Assembly (NCBI GenBank): GCA_965198725.1
Contig: CBDAPX010000001.1
Location: 558,001 to 622,000, forward strand
Source of the DNA: CBDAPX01 sp965198725
GTDB lineage: Bacteria; Pseudomonadota; Alphaproteobacteria; Rhodobacterales; Rhodobacteraceae
Length of the DNA stretch: 64,000 bases
Direction: 5' to 3'
The notes beneath the pieces were generated by a model. The model ran no database searches. It was not told where the DNA came from and was given only the letters and a program-made list of their open reading frames with translations. Each line of letters starts with the position of its first letter. Position 1 is the first letter of the stretch. Shown one piece after another: positions 1-9,248 of the stretch. A program made the position numbers and the translations under genes.

Positions 1-236
1 CCGCCCAAGGCCGCAATGGCCTCGCCGTTGGGGTTGGTGTCCGCACGGTTCACGCCTCCCGGCGTTGGTGCTGGCAGCGCGGCATAGCTTTCAGGTTGTT
101 GTAACGGCTTTACTGGAAGTACCAAGAATTCGTCCGGACCTTCCCCTGTTGGACGGATCTGTTTCAGGCCCTTATCCGCACATGCCGACAGAACCAAACC
201 AATCGTCAAAACCATGAAGACGCGGATAACACGCAT
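1..236 (-). CDS. bamF: BamF-like outer-membrane assembly lipoprotein (DUF3035), partial
   Basis: This is the N-terminal 78 residues of a lipoprotein that runs off the left edge of the window. The start codon at 236 is followed by a short basic and hydrophobic signal and a lipobox ending in VLSAC, with the lipidated cysteine at residue 19. The mature part begins with a linker containing GEGPDEFLVLP and a proline-rich stretch (PAPTPGGVNRADTNPNGEA), which I recognise as the DUF3035 family, annotated in alphaproteobacteria as a subunit of the beta-barrel assembly machinery. It follows lspA on the same strand, so the enzyme that processes its signal is encoded next door. The identification is by pattern only. 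The C-terminus is not visible. Confidence 0.75.
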   Translation of the reverse strand, partial: MRVIRVFMVLTIGLVLSACADKGLKQIRPTGEGPDEFLVLPVKPLQQPESYAALPAPTPGGVNRADTNPNGEAIAALG

Positions 237-287
237 CTGATCACTCCAACCCGTTTCATGACCGTTTACAGCATTCAGCTGCCAAGG

Positions 288-785
288 TCACGAGGCGTTT
301 TTTTCACCGTTCTTGTCAGGCCTGTCAAAAACGATCAAGCCAAGCGCGCCGACAAAAATGAATACATCCGCCACGTTAAACACAAAGGGGTTCTGAACCC
401 CGCAACAGGACATGTTCAAAAAGTCGAGCACATATCCATAGAGCAATCGGTCAGCCACATTGCCCAACGCGCCGCCGACCAGCAGTCCGGCAGAGGCGTA
501 GAGACGACGATCTGTGTGCCCCCGGCCGATCCAATAGGTCACCCCAGCAACGACGGTCAGCGAAATCGCGATCAGAACCCATCGCGAACCGTCCCCCCCG
601 TCATTGAAAAGGCCAAAATTGATGCCGCGGTTTTCGCCATACCGAAAGTTGAGAATGGGTGGCAAAACATCAATCGCATAGACCTGCGACAGGTTCATCG
701 CATGCACCACGATGTATTTGCTCAACTGATCGAGCAGCAACGCCAGACCACCCGCCAGTAGATATGGGCGCCAGACAGAAGACAT
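288..785 (-). CDS. lspA: Lipoprotein signal peptidase (signal peptidase II)
   Basis: Inner-membrane aspartyl protease that cleaves the signal peptide of diacylglyceryl-modified prolipoproteins. The 165-aa length is normal for the family. Several hydrophobic segments are visible (about residues 8-26, 69-86, 97-117 and 134-152). The conserved block GALGNVADRL lies near residues 105-114, and the two candidate catalytic aspartates are Asp121 (in VLDFLN) and Asp140 (in FNVADVF), matching the usual family positions. The start codon shares one base with the purH stop codon (TGATG), which implies translational coupling in a purH-lspA-bamF transcript. A lipoprotein gene lies directly downstream. Confidence 0.95.
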   Translation of the reverse strand: MSSVWRPYLLAGGLALLLDQLSKYIVVHAMNLSQVYAIDVLPPILNFRYGENRGINFGLFNDGGDGSRWVLIAISLTVVAGVTYWIGRGHTDRRLYASAGLLVGGALGNVADRLLYGYVLDFLNMSCCGVQNPFVFNVADVFIFVGALGLIVFDRPDKNGEKNAS

Positions 786-2374
786 CAGTGCCGGAAATGC
801 CGCATACCGGTAAAGACCATGGCCAAACCAGCCTCATTTGCCGCCGCAATCACCTCGGCATCTCGCATGGATCCGCCGGGTTGAATAACCGCCGTTGCAC
901 CGGCGTTGGCCGCTGTCAGCAACCCGTCAGCGAACGGAAAGAAAGCATCAGACGCGACCACGGACCCAATGGTGGTGGGTTCGGCCAAGCCGAGAACTTC
1001 GGACATGTCTTCTGACTTGCGAGCCGCAATGCGGCAGCTGTCGACGCGGCTCATCTGCCCCGCACCGATCCCAACGGTCGCGCCACCTTTGGCATAGACG
1101 ATCGCATTGGATTTGACGTGCTTTGCAACGGACCATGCAAACAGCAGATCGGCCAGTTCCGCGTCGGTTGGCGCGCGGTCGGTTACGACTTTAAGATCGT
1201 CAGAGGTAATCAGGCCATTGTCCTTGTCCTGCACCAGCAGACCACCCGCAACCTGTTTGACATACAGCGCTGAAGCAGCCGGGTCCGCCATGGCACCTGT
1301 CACCAACAGGCGCAGGTTCTTTTTGCCGGCAAACACCTCTTTGGCTTCGTCATCTGCGTCAGGGGCGATCACGACCTCCGTCATGATCTGGGTCATGTCG
1401 CGGGCCGTTGCACCATCCAAAGGATGGTTGACGGCAATGATACCGCCAAAGGCGCTGGTCCGGTCACAATTAAATGCCCGGGCATAGGCATCTTTCAGCG
1501 TCTCACCCCGTGCAACACCACAAGGGTTGGCGTGCTTGATGATCGCACAAGCCGGTCCATCGGCCGCCCGAAACTCGCTGGCCAATTCAAAGGCTGCATC
1601 GGTGTCGTTGATATTGTTATAGCTTAGCTCTTTACCCTGAAGCTGCTGCGCGCTGGCCACGCCGGGGCGGTCTGTCCCATCGACATAAAATGCCGCTTGT
1701 TGATGCGGGTTTTCGCCATAGCGCAGTGTCTGCGCCAGCGTCCCCGGGACGGTGCGCCGCCGTGGGGCTGGCTCCCCAATCGCGGATGCCATCCAACCAG
1801 ATACAGCCGCGTCATAAGCCGCGGTTCTGGCATAGGCGGTTTGCGCCATTTTTTGACGGAAGGCATAGGTCGTGGCCCCGTCGTTTTCGTCGAGCTCTGC
1901 CAACAGGCCGGCATAATCCTGGGTATCAACAACAACCGTCACAAACCCGTGGTTCTTGGACGCCGCGCGGATCATAGCGGGACCGCCGATGTCGATATTC
2001 TCGATACAGTCGTCATACCCCGCGCCAGAGGCCACCGTGGCCTCGAACGGATAGAGGTTGACCACCAAAAGATCGATTTCCTGAATGTCATGTGCGTCCA
2101 TCGCCGCCTGATGATCGGCGTTGTCGCGCAGCGCCAGCAAGCCACCATGCACCATCGGATGAAGTGTTTTGACCCGACCATCCATCATTTCGGGAAAACT
2201 GGTCAGCTCTGAAACATCCCGCACGGTCAGGCCCGCGGCACGCAACGCAGCCGCTGTGCCGCCGGTGCTGACCAATTCGACGCCCCTTTCGGCCAGAGCG
2301 GCACCCAGTTCGGTTAATCCGGATTTATCGGAAACAGAGATCAATGCGCGGCGGATCGGCTGCAGCGAGGTCAT
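785..2374 (-). CDS. purH: Bifunctional AICAR transformylase / IMP cyclohydrolase
   Basis: Catalyses the last two steps of de novo purine synthesis in the cytoplasm: formylation of AICAR and ring closure to IMP. The 529-aa length is normal. The N-terminal MGS-like cyclohydrolase domain starts with RRALISVSDKSGL and contains TSFPEMMDGRVKTLHP. The C-terminal transformylase domain has the motif KHANPCGVA and ends with IQPGGSMRDAEVIAAANE and FTGMRHFRH. I chose the ATG at 2374 because AGGAG stands 7 bases upstream and the protein then begins MTSLQPIRRAL; an in-frame extension up to 2419 is open but has no family similarity. The gene follows a heparinase-like gene and overlaps lspA by one base. Confidence 0.97.
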   Translation of the reverse strand: MTSLQPIRRALISVSDKSGLTELGAALAERGVELVSTGGTAAALRAAGLTVRDVSELTSFPEMMDGRVKTLHPMVHGGLLALRDNADHQAAMDAHDIQEIDLLVVNLYPFEATVASGAGYDDCIENIDIGGPAMIRAASKNHGFVTVVVDTQDYAGLLAELDENDGATTYAFRQKMAQTAYARTAAYDAAVSGWMASAIGEPAPRRRTVPGTLAQTLRYGENPHQQAAFYVDGTDRPGVASAQQLQGKELSYNNINDTDAAFELASEFRAADGPACAIIKHANPCGVARGETLKDAYARAFNCDRTSAFGGIIAVNHPLDGATARDMTQIMTEVVIAPDADDEAKEVFAGKKNLRLLVTGAMADPAASALYVKQVAGGLLVQDKDNGLITSDDLKVVTDRAPTDAELADLLFAWSVAKHVKSNAIVYAKGGATVGIGAGQMSRVDSCRIAARKSEDMSEVLGLAEPTTIGSVVASDAFFPFADGLLTAANAGATAVIQPGGSMRDAEVIAAANEAGLAMVFTGMRHFRH

Positions 2375-2418
2375 GGTGGCTCCTGTCGGTGTCGTCTGTC
2401 GTGTTCGCCCAGCCGTCA

Positions 2419-4137
2419 CTAAGCCAGGTCGCGGATGGCCAGTGCTGTATCCTGCGGTTTCGACAATGACCAGCGCATCCGTGTCGCATAGTCCAAAGCA
2501 TGGCCGGAAAGCACGATTTGTTTCGATGCACGCGGTTTCAGCCGGCCTTTTTCAAGGTAAACGCTCAATTCCAGCGCCAATTGACCGCGACCATCGTGCC
2601 GGAACACCCAGATTTCACCGCTTTTGAGCGCCATGGACACGGCTGCACCGCCAAGATCCACAGTCGCATCAACCTCGGGGTGGAGGTGGAACCGCAGTGC
2701 AAAGGGTATCCCGGTCAGCTTTGAGGCATCGACAGCCTTGTCAAACAGTCGTTTGGCCGGATCGTCGATGGCCAAAAGCATGTCTTCGCCAGCAAGACCG
2801 CGACCATCATGGCTTAGTTCCAGCGTGCGCGCCTGCGTCAGCCCGTGGCTTTTGAGATAACCGTCATGCCCACCCTGAAACCGCGTACCGTCAGAAATAG
2901 ACCCTATTTCAATTGGGACATGTCGCGGTCCATCCACCAGTTTTTCCTGACCCGGTTCAGATGGCGTCTCGGCCAGGCGCGCGCTCGAAAACCCATCAAG
3001 ACACAGGGTGGAATGGGACGGGGTGGCACGTCCAGCGCGACGCCATTCTGATCCGAACGACACACCTGAACCGCAATTTACCACCAAGGGGCGGCGTCCC
3101 GAAGTCAGCTCGAACGCAAGTGTTGAGGCATGAGCGTTGGTCGAGGCAGGCCCAATGGGCGGCGGGTTAGCATCAATGATAACGCTGGTCCGTCCTGCGC
3201 TAAGACGCGCAAACCCCATGGATAGACCATCAGAGTGTCGAGTTTTAACCATGCTGGCGGCCAACGCGTGGTCCAATCGCCCGTCCAGCCCCCGGCCGCC
3301 ACCGTGAAACCGGGCGAGCCCACCATCCGCGTGACGCAAAGTGCGCAGAGTGGGGGCAATCCGTTCTATTGCGCTGACATGCGCCCCAGGCACAGGACGT
3401 CCGCGTTCTGTCAAAGCTGCAGATACCCAACTGAGTAGCGTGAACATCTCTAAAAGCTCTTCGGGATTTCTGGTTGGCAATCCGCCTTGCGCGTCGATTT
3501 GTTCGTCACATTCGCGCGCCAGCGCATTAATCGCGGGCTCGGACAGAACCTCCATGCCCTCGATCGCCTGCCCGGCATAGATCAAGCCGGCCAAGGCTTC
3601 GAACCGCGGCAGCCCCGGCGCGGCGGCGCGCCATCGTTTCGACAGGAACCACGTCTGCCGGGACAAGGACCGGTAAAAGGCAACGCTGTCTTCAGATACC
3701 TGCCCCCGCAAGAGAAACAGCGCGTGGTTGATCCATCGGATCACCCGTCGGCCTGTCAGGTCCGGTGTCCAACCCGGTCCGACACCTTCCCCATAAGTTT
3801 CGATCCAGTCCCACAGCCATGCCTGCGCCTTTGTTCGCGCCGCATGATCGCCAACGGCGGCCAAATCATCGAGCCAGGCAAACCCCTGGCGTTCGGCCTC
3901 AAACGCCATGTCTGGTGCGTCGACGTCCCATACCGACCGTTCTGTTCGTTCGACGAGGTACCCCGCAAACATCAGGTTGCCGGCGACCAACTGACGGCCG
4001 CGCGCAAAGCTGCCAATTGTCCGAGGTTCCGGCGAAGACACGAACCCGAGCGCCGACTTTTGCCAGCGGCTTCGACGCGCATAAAATCGGTTCAAAAACC
4101 GAACGCGACGCGCAGCAAAATTATCTGAGCTGGACAT
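2419..4137 (-). CDS. Heparinase II/III-like family protein
   Basis: A 572-aa protein of the heparinase II/III type: an alpha-helical N-terminal half rich in tryptophan and arginine (WLWDWIETYG, RVIRWINHALFLLRG) and a beta-rich C-terminal half (STNAHASTLAFELTSGRRPLVVNCG, HSTLCLDGFSSARL, LRFHLHPEVDATVDL). Family members are polysaccharide lyases, but the substrate here is unknown. The family is usually periplasmic, yet no clear signal peptide is visible; the N-terminus is basic (ARRVRFLNRFYARRSRWQKS). In related bacteria a gene of this family commonly lies between rsmB and purH, as it does here, so it is probably an old chromosomal neighbour and not part of the glycan locus further along. Confidence 0.85.
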   Translation of the reverse strand: MSSSDNFAARRVRFLNRFYARRSRWQKSALGFVSSPEPRTIGSFARGRQLVAGNLMFAGYLVERTERSVWDVDAPDMAFEAERQGFAWLDDLAAVGDHAARTKAQAWLWDWIETYGEGVGPGWTPDLTGRRVIRWINHALFLLRGQVSEDSVAFYRSLSRQTWFLSKRWRAAAPGLPRFEALAGLIYAGQAIEGMEVLSEPAINALARECDEQIDAQGGLPTRNPEELLEMFTLLSWVSAALTERGRPVPGAHVSAIERIAPTLRTLRHADGGLARFHGGGRGLDGRLDHALAASMVKTRHSDGLSMGFARLSAGRTSVIIDANPPPIGPASTNAHASTLAFELTSGRRPLVVNCGSGVSFGSEWRRAGRATPSHSTLCLDGFSSARLAETPSEPGQEKLVDGPRHVPIEIGSISDGTRFQGGHDGYLKSHGLTQARTLELSHDGRGLAGEDMLLAIDDPAKRLFDKAVDASKLTGIPFALRFHLHPEVDATVDLGGAAVSMALKSGEIWVFRHDGRGQLALELSVYLEKGRLKPRASKQIVLSGHALDYATRMRWSLSKPQDTALAIRDLA

Positions 4138-4218
4138 GCCCTGTGCCTCTCTGACGCTCTCACGGCGTTTTCGTGCACTGTAGCCCGAGTTGACGCAGGA
4201 GTCACCGATTGAAACAGG

Positions 4219-5520
4219 TCAATTAGATTTGATGAGGCACGCCATATAGAAACCGTCCATCCCACCGATATCCGCCCAATAATCTGGCCGCAGGCGCAAA
4301 CCGCCCTCTTCCGTGACCCAATCGGGCAAGATGCCGGGCAATTTCAGTGCTGTTGGGTCCACACGCATGTCCGGATGTCTGGTCAACGCCTCTTCGATTT
4401 GCACTTCGCCTTCGTCAGGCAGCAACGAACAGGTACAAAATACCATCCGCCCACCGGGACGCAGCAATGTCCACGCCTGATCCAGCATGCGAGACTGAAG
4501 CATAATCAGTTCGTAAAACTCGCTGCCATCCTTGGCATAGGGCAAATCCGGATGGCGGCGGATGGTGCCTGTGGCGGAACAGGGCGCATCCAACAAAATG
4601 GCATCAAACGGACCCGCGTCATAAGTCAGCGCATCGCCAACGACAATATTTGCGGACAGACCCGTGCGGTTCAGGTTTTCGGTCACCCGCGCCATTCGGC
4701 CTTCAGATATGTCGAGCGCGGTGACATCCGCGCCCACGGCTGCCAGTTGCAGTGTTTTGCCGCCTGGTGCGGCGCAGAGATCCAGTAGCTTTTCACCCGG
4801 CTGCGCATTCAGAATACGCGCCGGCAAAGCAGCAGCGGCATCCTGAACCCACCATTGACCGTCGTCAAAGCCGGGCAGTTTCGACACCTGCCCACCAGAC
4901 GACCGGCGCAAGGAACCGGTTGGTGTGATTTGGGCGTCCAACGCTTTTGCCAAATCCACATTTGCCTTTTTCGTAATGTCCAGCGGCGCACCGGCAAAAT
5001 GAGCGGCTTCAATTGCGGCAATGGCCGGTGCGCCCCATGCCTCGGACAACGGCTCGCGCAGCCAATCGGGCAAGCGAGGCACACGCATTTTTGGCCAGGC
5101 TTCGGGTCCTTCCGCGACAACCTTTCGTAAAACCGCGTTCACCAGACCCTTCAGGCGCGCATGCTGTCGGTGGCCACCCACAAGGTTCACCATGCTGTTG
5201 ACGACCCCATGCGCCGCACCGCCGGTGCACAGCTCTACCGTTCCAACGCGCAGCACGTTCATCACCGTCAGCGGCGGTGGTCGACGCAGATGGCTTTCCA
5301 AAAGACGATCCGCACGCTCCATCCCGCGCAGGGTCTCGTTGGCGAGGCGTTGTGCCTGCGCGCGGATATCAACCGGCAGTTTTTGAAAGGCGCGACCGTT
5401 CAGGCATTCCGCCATCAAGCGCCCCTTTCCAAGGATCTCATCCAGAAGATACACGGCCGCTTGCCGCGCGTTCGCCTTGGCGGGCAAAAAATTCTGCCCT
5501 GAATTCGTCTGTTTGCTCAA
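4219..5520 (-). CDS. rsmB: 16S rRNA (cytosine-5)-methyltransferase, RsmB-type
   Basis: A 433-aa SAM-dependent enzyme of the RsmB/NOL1/NOP2/Sun family that methylates cytosine in 16S rRNA (C967 in E. coli numbering). The N-terminal NusB-like RNA-binding domain occupies about residues 15-150 (NARQAAVYLLDEIL, LRGMERADRLLESHL, GGAAHGVVNSMVNL). The catalytic domain has the SAM motif LLDLCAAPGGKTLQLA, then LLDAPCSATGTIRRHPDL with the conserved PC cysteine, and FCTCSLLPDEGE with the TCS cysteine that acts as nucleophile in this family. It lies on the same strand as the heparinase-like gene after an 81-bp gap and is divergent from the DUF1674 gene. Confidence 0.95.
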   Translation of the reverse strand: MSKQTNSGQNFLPAKANARQAAVYLLDEILGKGRLMAECLNGRAFQKLPVDIRAQAQRLANETLRGMERADRLLESHLRRPPPLTVMNVLRVGTVELCTGGAAHGVVNSMVNLVGGHRQHARLKGLVNAVLRKVVAEGPEAWPKMRVPRLPDWLREPLSEAWGAPAIAAIEAAHFAGAPLDITKKANVDLAKALDAQITPTGSLRRSSGGQVSKLPGFDDGQWWVQDAAAALPARILNAQPGEKLLDLCAAPGGKTLQLAAVGADVTALDISEGRMARVTENLNRTGLSANIVVGDALTYDAGPFDAILLDAPCSATGTIRRHPDLPYAKDGSEFYELIMLQSRMLDQAWTLLRPGGRMVFCTCSLLPDEGEVQIEEALTRHPDMRVDPTALKLPGILPDWVTEEGGLRLRPDYWADIGGMDGFYMACLIKSN

Positions 5521-5585
5521 CGCACTGACCTTGCCGAAAATGGAACCTCGCGTATATCAAGGCGTAATCGGCAAAGGAACCCGGC

Positions 5586-5783
5586 ATGACCGACGACACA
5601 CCGGCATATGATCCCGAAACGCTGCCCCCCGCAGCAAAACGCGCCTTGGCCGAAGCAGCGGCGCGGCGCAAAGCGGCTGATGCGGCAGAAAAAGAGATGC
5701 CGAAAGAGTTAGGCGGGCGCGACGGGCCGGAACCGGTTCGTTACGGCGATTGGGAAAAGAAAGGCTTGGCGATCGACTTTTGA
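5586..5783 (+). CDS. DUF1674 protein, SdhAF4-like assembly factor
   Basis: A 65-aa, highly charged protein. The C-terminal signature PVRYGDWEKKGLAIDF is the hallmark of DUF1674, the bacterial relatives of the mitochondrial succinate dehydrogenase assembly factor SDHAF4. That factor protects flavinylated SdhA before complex assembly; the role here is inferred from the family. The N-terminal half is alanine- and lysine-rich and probably helical or disordered. The stop codon abuts the stop codon of the convergent next gene without spacing. No sdh genes are in the window. Confidence 0.85.
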   Translation: MTDDTPAYDPETLPPAAKRALAEAAARRKAADAAEKEMPKELGGRDGPEPVRYGDWEKKGLAIDF

Positions 5784-6140
5784 TCAGCGCAGCCGGAAAT
5801 CTGCATACTGGCCACGTCCACGATCGGAGGTGAAGCGGATGCTGTCGCCGTTAATGCGCACTTCCTGACAGTTATGGCCCAGGTCGCTGCCGCCCCAGTA
5901 AAGATCGCGGCAGAAATAGCCGTTCTGCCAGGTCCATTGACCAGTGACATCCCAGCGCATTCCCTTGCCACTGATCGCGCCTTGCGGCGACACCTGCAGC
6001 TTGACCAACGGCCGCGTCAGCGTCTTTCCAGAGACGACCTGTGTGAACGCGGCTTTGTTATCAATCTTGGCAAATTCAGCCCCCGCAGTTGATGCGAGAC
6101 TGATCATCAGGAATGAGGCAAATAGAGATCTGAGTGCCAT
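5784..6140 (-). CDS. Small secreted protein of unknown function
   Basis: A 118-aa protein with a clear Sec signal peptide of about 21 residues ending in STAGA. The mature domain is about 97 residues and likely beta-rich, with four tryptophans and two cysteines (YFCRDLYWGG and LGHNCQEV) that could form one disulfide in the periplasm. I do not recognise a family with confidence. I believe similar short proteins next to dapB in Rhodobacteraceae have been named after that enzyme, but nothing in this sequence resembles a reductase. It lies 111 bp downstream of dapB on the same strand and could share its transcript. Confidence 0.7.
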   Translation of the reverse strand: MALRSLFASFLMISLASTAGAEFAKIDNKAAFTQVVSGKTLTRPLVKLQVSPQGAISGKGMRWDVTGQWTWQNGYFCRDLYWGGSDLGHNCQEVRINGDSIRFTSDRGRGQYADFRLR

Positions 6141-6251
6141 AACGCTGTTCCGGTGTTCGTATTCAATAACCGGATTACGCGCAGAAACAGGTTTTGGATC
6201 ACTTAAGTCACGGCAAAAAGTCCGCCACGTTGGCAGATTTTTGCCGGATGG

Positions 6252-7061
6252 TCACAGGCCGAGAACATCCACCATATCATACTGACCCGGGGCCTTATCC
6301 TGACCCCACAGCGCAGCCTTCAGTGCGCCACGCACAAAAACAGCACGATCCGATGCGACGTGACGCAATGTGATCCGTTCCCCGGTGGCTGCGAACAGAA
6401 CGTCATGTTCGCCCACGATGTCGCCGCCGCGGATGGCCGTAAAGCCGATCTTGCCCTTCTGTCGCGCACCCGTGATCCCGTCCCGTCCGCGATCCGACAT
6501 ATCTTCCAAAGACACGCCGCGCCCTTCGGCAGCGGCCTCTCCCAGCATCAATGCCGTCCCGGATGGGGCGTCGACCTTTTGGTTGTGATGCGCCTCGATC
6601 ACCTCGATATCGAAATCGTCATCCAAGGCCGCCGCAACCCGTTTTGTCAGCTGAACCAACAGGTTGACGCCCAGGCTCATATTCCCAGCGCGGATCTGCA
6701 CGGAATGGCGCGCTGCCGGGGCCAGCGCCGCAATCTCGTCAGCGGACATACCGGTTGTGCCGATGACGTGGACCGCCCGCGCCTGTGCCGCCAGTGCCGC
6801 GAATTCAAGCGTGGCGGCGGGCGCGGTGAAATCGATGACGGCTTGCGCCTTGGCAAACGCTTCAAGCGGGTCATCCGTCACCGACACACCCATCGGCGCG
6901 CCGCCCATGGCAACACCTATGTCCTGACCGACCCAATCGTGTCCTGTGCGTTCCACGGCCCCGACCAATTTGGCCTTGTCGCTGTCCTGAAGAATACGCG
7001 TGAGCATCTGACCCATTCGGCCAGACGCACCTGTCACAACAATTCCCGGCAGATCCGACAT
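6252..7061 (-). CDS. dapB: 4-hydroxy-tetrahydrodipicolinate reductase
   Basis: Reduces 4-hydroxy-tetrahydrodipicolinate with NAD(P)H in the diaminopimelate/lysine pathway. The 269-aa length is normal. The N-terminal Rossmann motif is VVTGASGRMGQML (residues 8-20), followed by VIDFTAP and VIGTTGMS. The catalytic signature EAHHNQKVDAPSGTA is complete, with the His-His pair and the lysine. The C-terminal strand includes GGDIVGEHDVLFA and ERITLRHVASDR. It is divergent from rbfA, with about 86 bp between the two starts. Confidence 0.97.
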   Translation of the reverse strand: MSDLPGIVVTGASGRMGQMLTRILQDSDKAKLVGAVERTGHDWVGQDIGVAMGGAPMGVSVTDDPLEAFAKAQAVIDFTAPAATLEFAALAAQARAVHVIGTTGMSADEIAALAPAARHSVQIRAGNMSLGVNLLVQLTKRVAAALDDDFDIEVIEAHHNQKVDAPSGTALMLGEAAAEGRGVSLEDMSDRGRDGITGARQKGKIGFTAIRGGDIVGEHDVLFAATGERITLRHVASDRAVFVRGALKAALWGQDKAPGQYDMVDVLGL

Positions 7062-7147
7062 GAAAGCTCTCCATCACTTCGCTTTCTGCCCCTTTACCCA
7101 ACTGTCCGCCGCTTGGCAAAGGTCAGCAGAGGGCGTATGGGACAGAC

Positions 7148-7543
7148 ATGGCAAAGAACAAGTTTCATGATGGTCCCGGCCCGTCGCAGCGTCAGCTGCG
7201 CGTGGGCGAATTGATCCGGCGCACATTGTCGGATGTACTGGCACGTGGCGACGTCCATGACCCGGAACTGAACCGAATGTCCATCACGGTTGGCGAAGTG
7301 CGCACCAGCCCCGATTTGAAGGTCGCAACAGCCTATGTGTTGCCTTTGGGCGGTCAGGGACAAGAAGATGTCATTGGCCTTCTGGCGCGGAACAAAAATG
7401 AACTGCGGCGCGCGGTATCCAAGAAGCTGACTCTCAAATTCTCACCCGAATTGCGCTTTCAGATTGATGAAACCTTTGACCGCCTCGACGACACGCGGCG
7501 CATGTTCAGTCAGGACGCGGTCCGCCGCGATGTGGAAAAGTGA
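7148..7543 (+). CDS. rbfA: 30S ribosome-binding factor A
   Basis: A 131-aa cytoplasmic KH-like protein that binds the 30S subunit during late 16S rRNA maturation. Family features are the N-terminal QRQLRVGELIRRTLSDVL helix, the strand MSITVGEVRTSPDLKVATAYV, and the C-terminal LTLKFSPELRFQIDETFDRLDD. The gene starts a co-directional run rbfA - DUF2233 - truB - DUF1643. Its stop codon overlaps the next GTG start (GTGA). In this genome rbfA is separated from infB and nusA, which lie at the other end of the window. Confidence 0.96.
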   Translation: MAKNKFHDGPGPSQRQLRVGELIRRTLSDVLARGDVHDPELNRMSITVGEVRTSPDLKVATAYVLPLGGQGQEDVIGLLARNKNELRRAVSKKLTLKFSPELRFQIDETFDRLDDTRRMFSQDAVRRDVEK

Positions 7544-8274
7544 TCCGGCTGGCGCTGGCTCTTTTCTTCACCATTGCGGCCAGCAGCGCATCGGCCGTGA
7601 CGTGCCAGAATATTCGATATGACGACATTCCGTTCACCATCTGCGAAGCGCAAGCCGCCGAAGACCTGCGCCTGTTTCTTTACGACGAACAGGACCGCCC
7701 ATTAGGGCATTTCACGGCTGTCGATAACGTTCTGAACCAGACCGGCGAAATGCTGAGCTTTGGCATGAACGCTGGCATGTATCACGAAGATCGCGCGCCC
7801 GTTGGCCTTTATCGCGAAGGCGCGGATGAAGAAATGCGACTGGTCACATCAGCCGGTCCCGGCAATTTCGGCCTGTTACCCAATGGCGTTTTCTGTATCC
7901 AAGAGGCGCGTGTCGACGTGATCGAAACGCTCACGTTTGAGCGTCAGTCGCCCGATTGCACATACGCAACGCAATCGGGCCCAATGCTGGTCATCGACGG
8001 CGATATCCATCCCCGGTTTCTGCCAGACAGCACTTCCCGATTTATCCGCAATGGGGTCGGCACCAGCGGCGACGGTCAAAAGATCATTTTTGCGATCTCA
8101 CGCGTCCCGGTGACTTTCCACCAGTTTGGCAGCCTGTTTCGTGACGGTCTGAATCTGCCCAGCGCGCTCTATTTCGATGGCAATATTTCTCGGCTGCATG
8201 CGCCTGACCTGGGTCGCAGCGACGCGGGTTTTCGAATGGGACCAATTGTCGGCATCGTTGTGCCGCAGTCTTGA
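7540..8274 (+). CDS. Secreted phosphodiester glycosidase-like protein (DUF2233)
   Basis: A 244-aa protein with a signal peptide (about residues 1-19, ending SSASA) followed by a domain of the DUF2233/NAGPA type. The segment GMNAGMYHEDRAPVGLYREG is typical of this family, with the later conserved FGLLPNGVFC, CTYATQSGPMLVIDG and RNGVGTSGDGQKIIFAISR. The family includes the eukaryotic enzyme that uncovers mannose 6-phosphate tags; bacterial members are exported and their substrates mostly unknown. The start is a GTG overlapping the rbfA stop codon by four bases, implying coupled translation. Confidence 0.85.
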   Translation: MIRLALALFFTIAASSASAVTCQNIRYDDIPFTICEAQAAEDLRLFLYDEQDRPLGHFTAVDNVLNQTGEMLSFGMNAGMYHEDRAPVGLYREGADEEMRLVTSAGPGNFGLLPNGVFCIQEARVDVIETLTFERQSPDCTYATQSGPMLVIDGDIHPRFLPDSTSRFIRNGVGTSGDGQKIIFAISRVPVTFHQFGSLFRDGLNLPSALYFDGNISRLHAPDLGRSDAGFRMGPIVGIVVPQS

Positions 8275-8342
8275 CCGGACGCGTTGACGGATGACAGCAC
8301 TTGGTCTAGGTCTCCGCCCTCTTCAAACAGAGAAGGTCAGGC

Positions 8343-9248
8343 ATGGCGCGCAAAGGACGTGATATTTCCGGTTGGCTGGTGATCGACAAACCGGCTGGTC
8401 CCACTTCAACCGCGGTGGTCAACAAGGTGCGCTGGGCCTTTGGCGCGAAAAAGGCCGGTCATGCGGGCACCCTTGATCCCGAAGCCACCGGCGTTTTAGC
8501 CGTCGCACTTGGCGAGGCCACCAAAACGGTACCTTACATAACCGACGCGCTGAAAGCTTATGAATTTACGGTGCGGTTCGGGCAGGCAACCAATACGGAT
8601 GACGCCGAAGGCGAGGTTATCGCAACGTCGGACGTGCGGCCAACGGATGATGACATCAAGAACGCCCTGTTGCCCTTCATCGGCGATATCGAACAGGTGC
8701 CGCCCAAATTCTCTGCCGTCAAAATCGATGGTCAGCGCGCCTATAAACTCGCGCGGGATGGCGAGGATATTGAGATTGCGGCGCGCCCGCTTTGGGTCGA
8801 GGAATTGTTGCTGACGGATCGCCCGGATGCAGACCATGCGGTGCTTGAAATGACCTGCGGAAAAGGTGGGTACGTGCGGTCAATCGCGCGGGACCTTGGG
8901 GGGGCTTTGGGCTGTTATGGTCACGTCAAAGAACTGCGCCGGATCTGGTCTGGACCCTTTGAGGCGCAAGATGGGCTAAGCCTTGAAACGGTCGAAGAAC
9001 TGGCAAAAACGCCAGAATTAGACTCGTATTTGCGCCCAGTCGAAGACGGCTTGCAAGGTTTGAAAGAACTGCGGTGCACGGCGGAAGGCGCTGTTCGTCT
9101 GCGCAATGGGAACCCGGGCATGGTGTTGGCTTCGGATGCCGAATATGGCGAGGAATGCTGGGCCTCGTATGATGGCCGGGCGGTGGCCGTTGGCATCTAT
9201 AAGGCCGGGGAACTGCAACCCAGCCGCGTGTTCCAGCACGGCACATGA
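8343..9248 (+). CDS. truB: tRNA pseudouridine(55) synthase
   Basis: A 301-aa enzyme that makes pseudouridine 55 in the T-loop of tRNAs. The N-terminal GWLVIDKPAGPTSTAVV and the catalytic motif HAGTLDPEATGVL, with the nucleophilic aspartate at residue 45, are intact. Further family blocks are FTVRFGQATNTDDAEGE, QVPPKFSAVKIDGQRAYKLAR and CGKGGYVRSIARDLG. The C-terminal PUA-like part contains GAVRLRNGNPG. AGAAGG lies a few bases upstream of the ATG. The stop overlaps the next start (ATGA). Confidence 0.97.
   Translation: MARKGRDISGWLVIDKPAGPTSTAVVNKVRWAFGAKKAGHAGTLDPEATGVLAVALGEATKTVPYITDALKAYEFTVRFGQATNTDDAEGEVIATSDVRPTDDDIKNALLPFIGDIEQVPPKFSAVKIDGQRAYKLARDGEDIEIAARPLWVEELLLTDRPDADHAVLEMTCGKGGYVRSIARDLGGALGCYGHVKELRRIWSGPFEAQDGLSLETVEELAKTPELDSYLRPVEDGLQGLKELRCTAEGAVRLRNGNPGMVLASDAEYGEECWASYDGRAVAVGIYKAGELQPSRVFQHGT

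Noticed and set aside
5784..6140. A second dihydrodipicolinate reductase
   Set aside because: The protein is a 118-aa secreted protein without a Rossmann motif or the dapB active-site signature.
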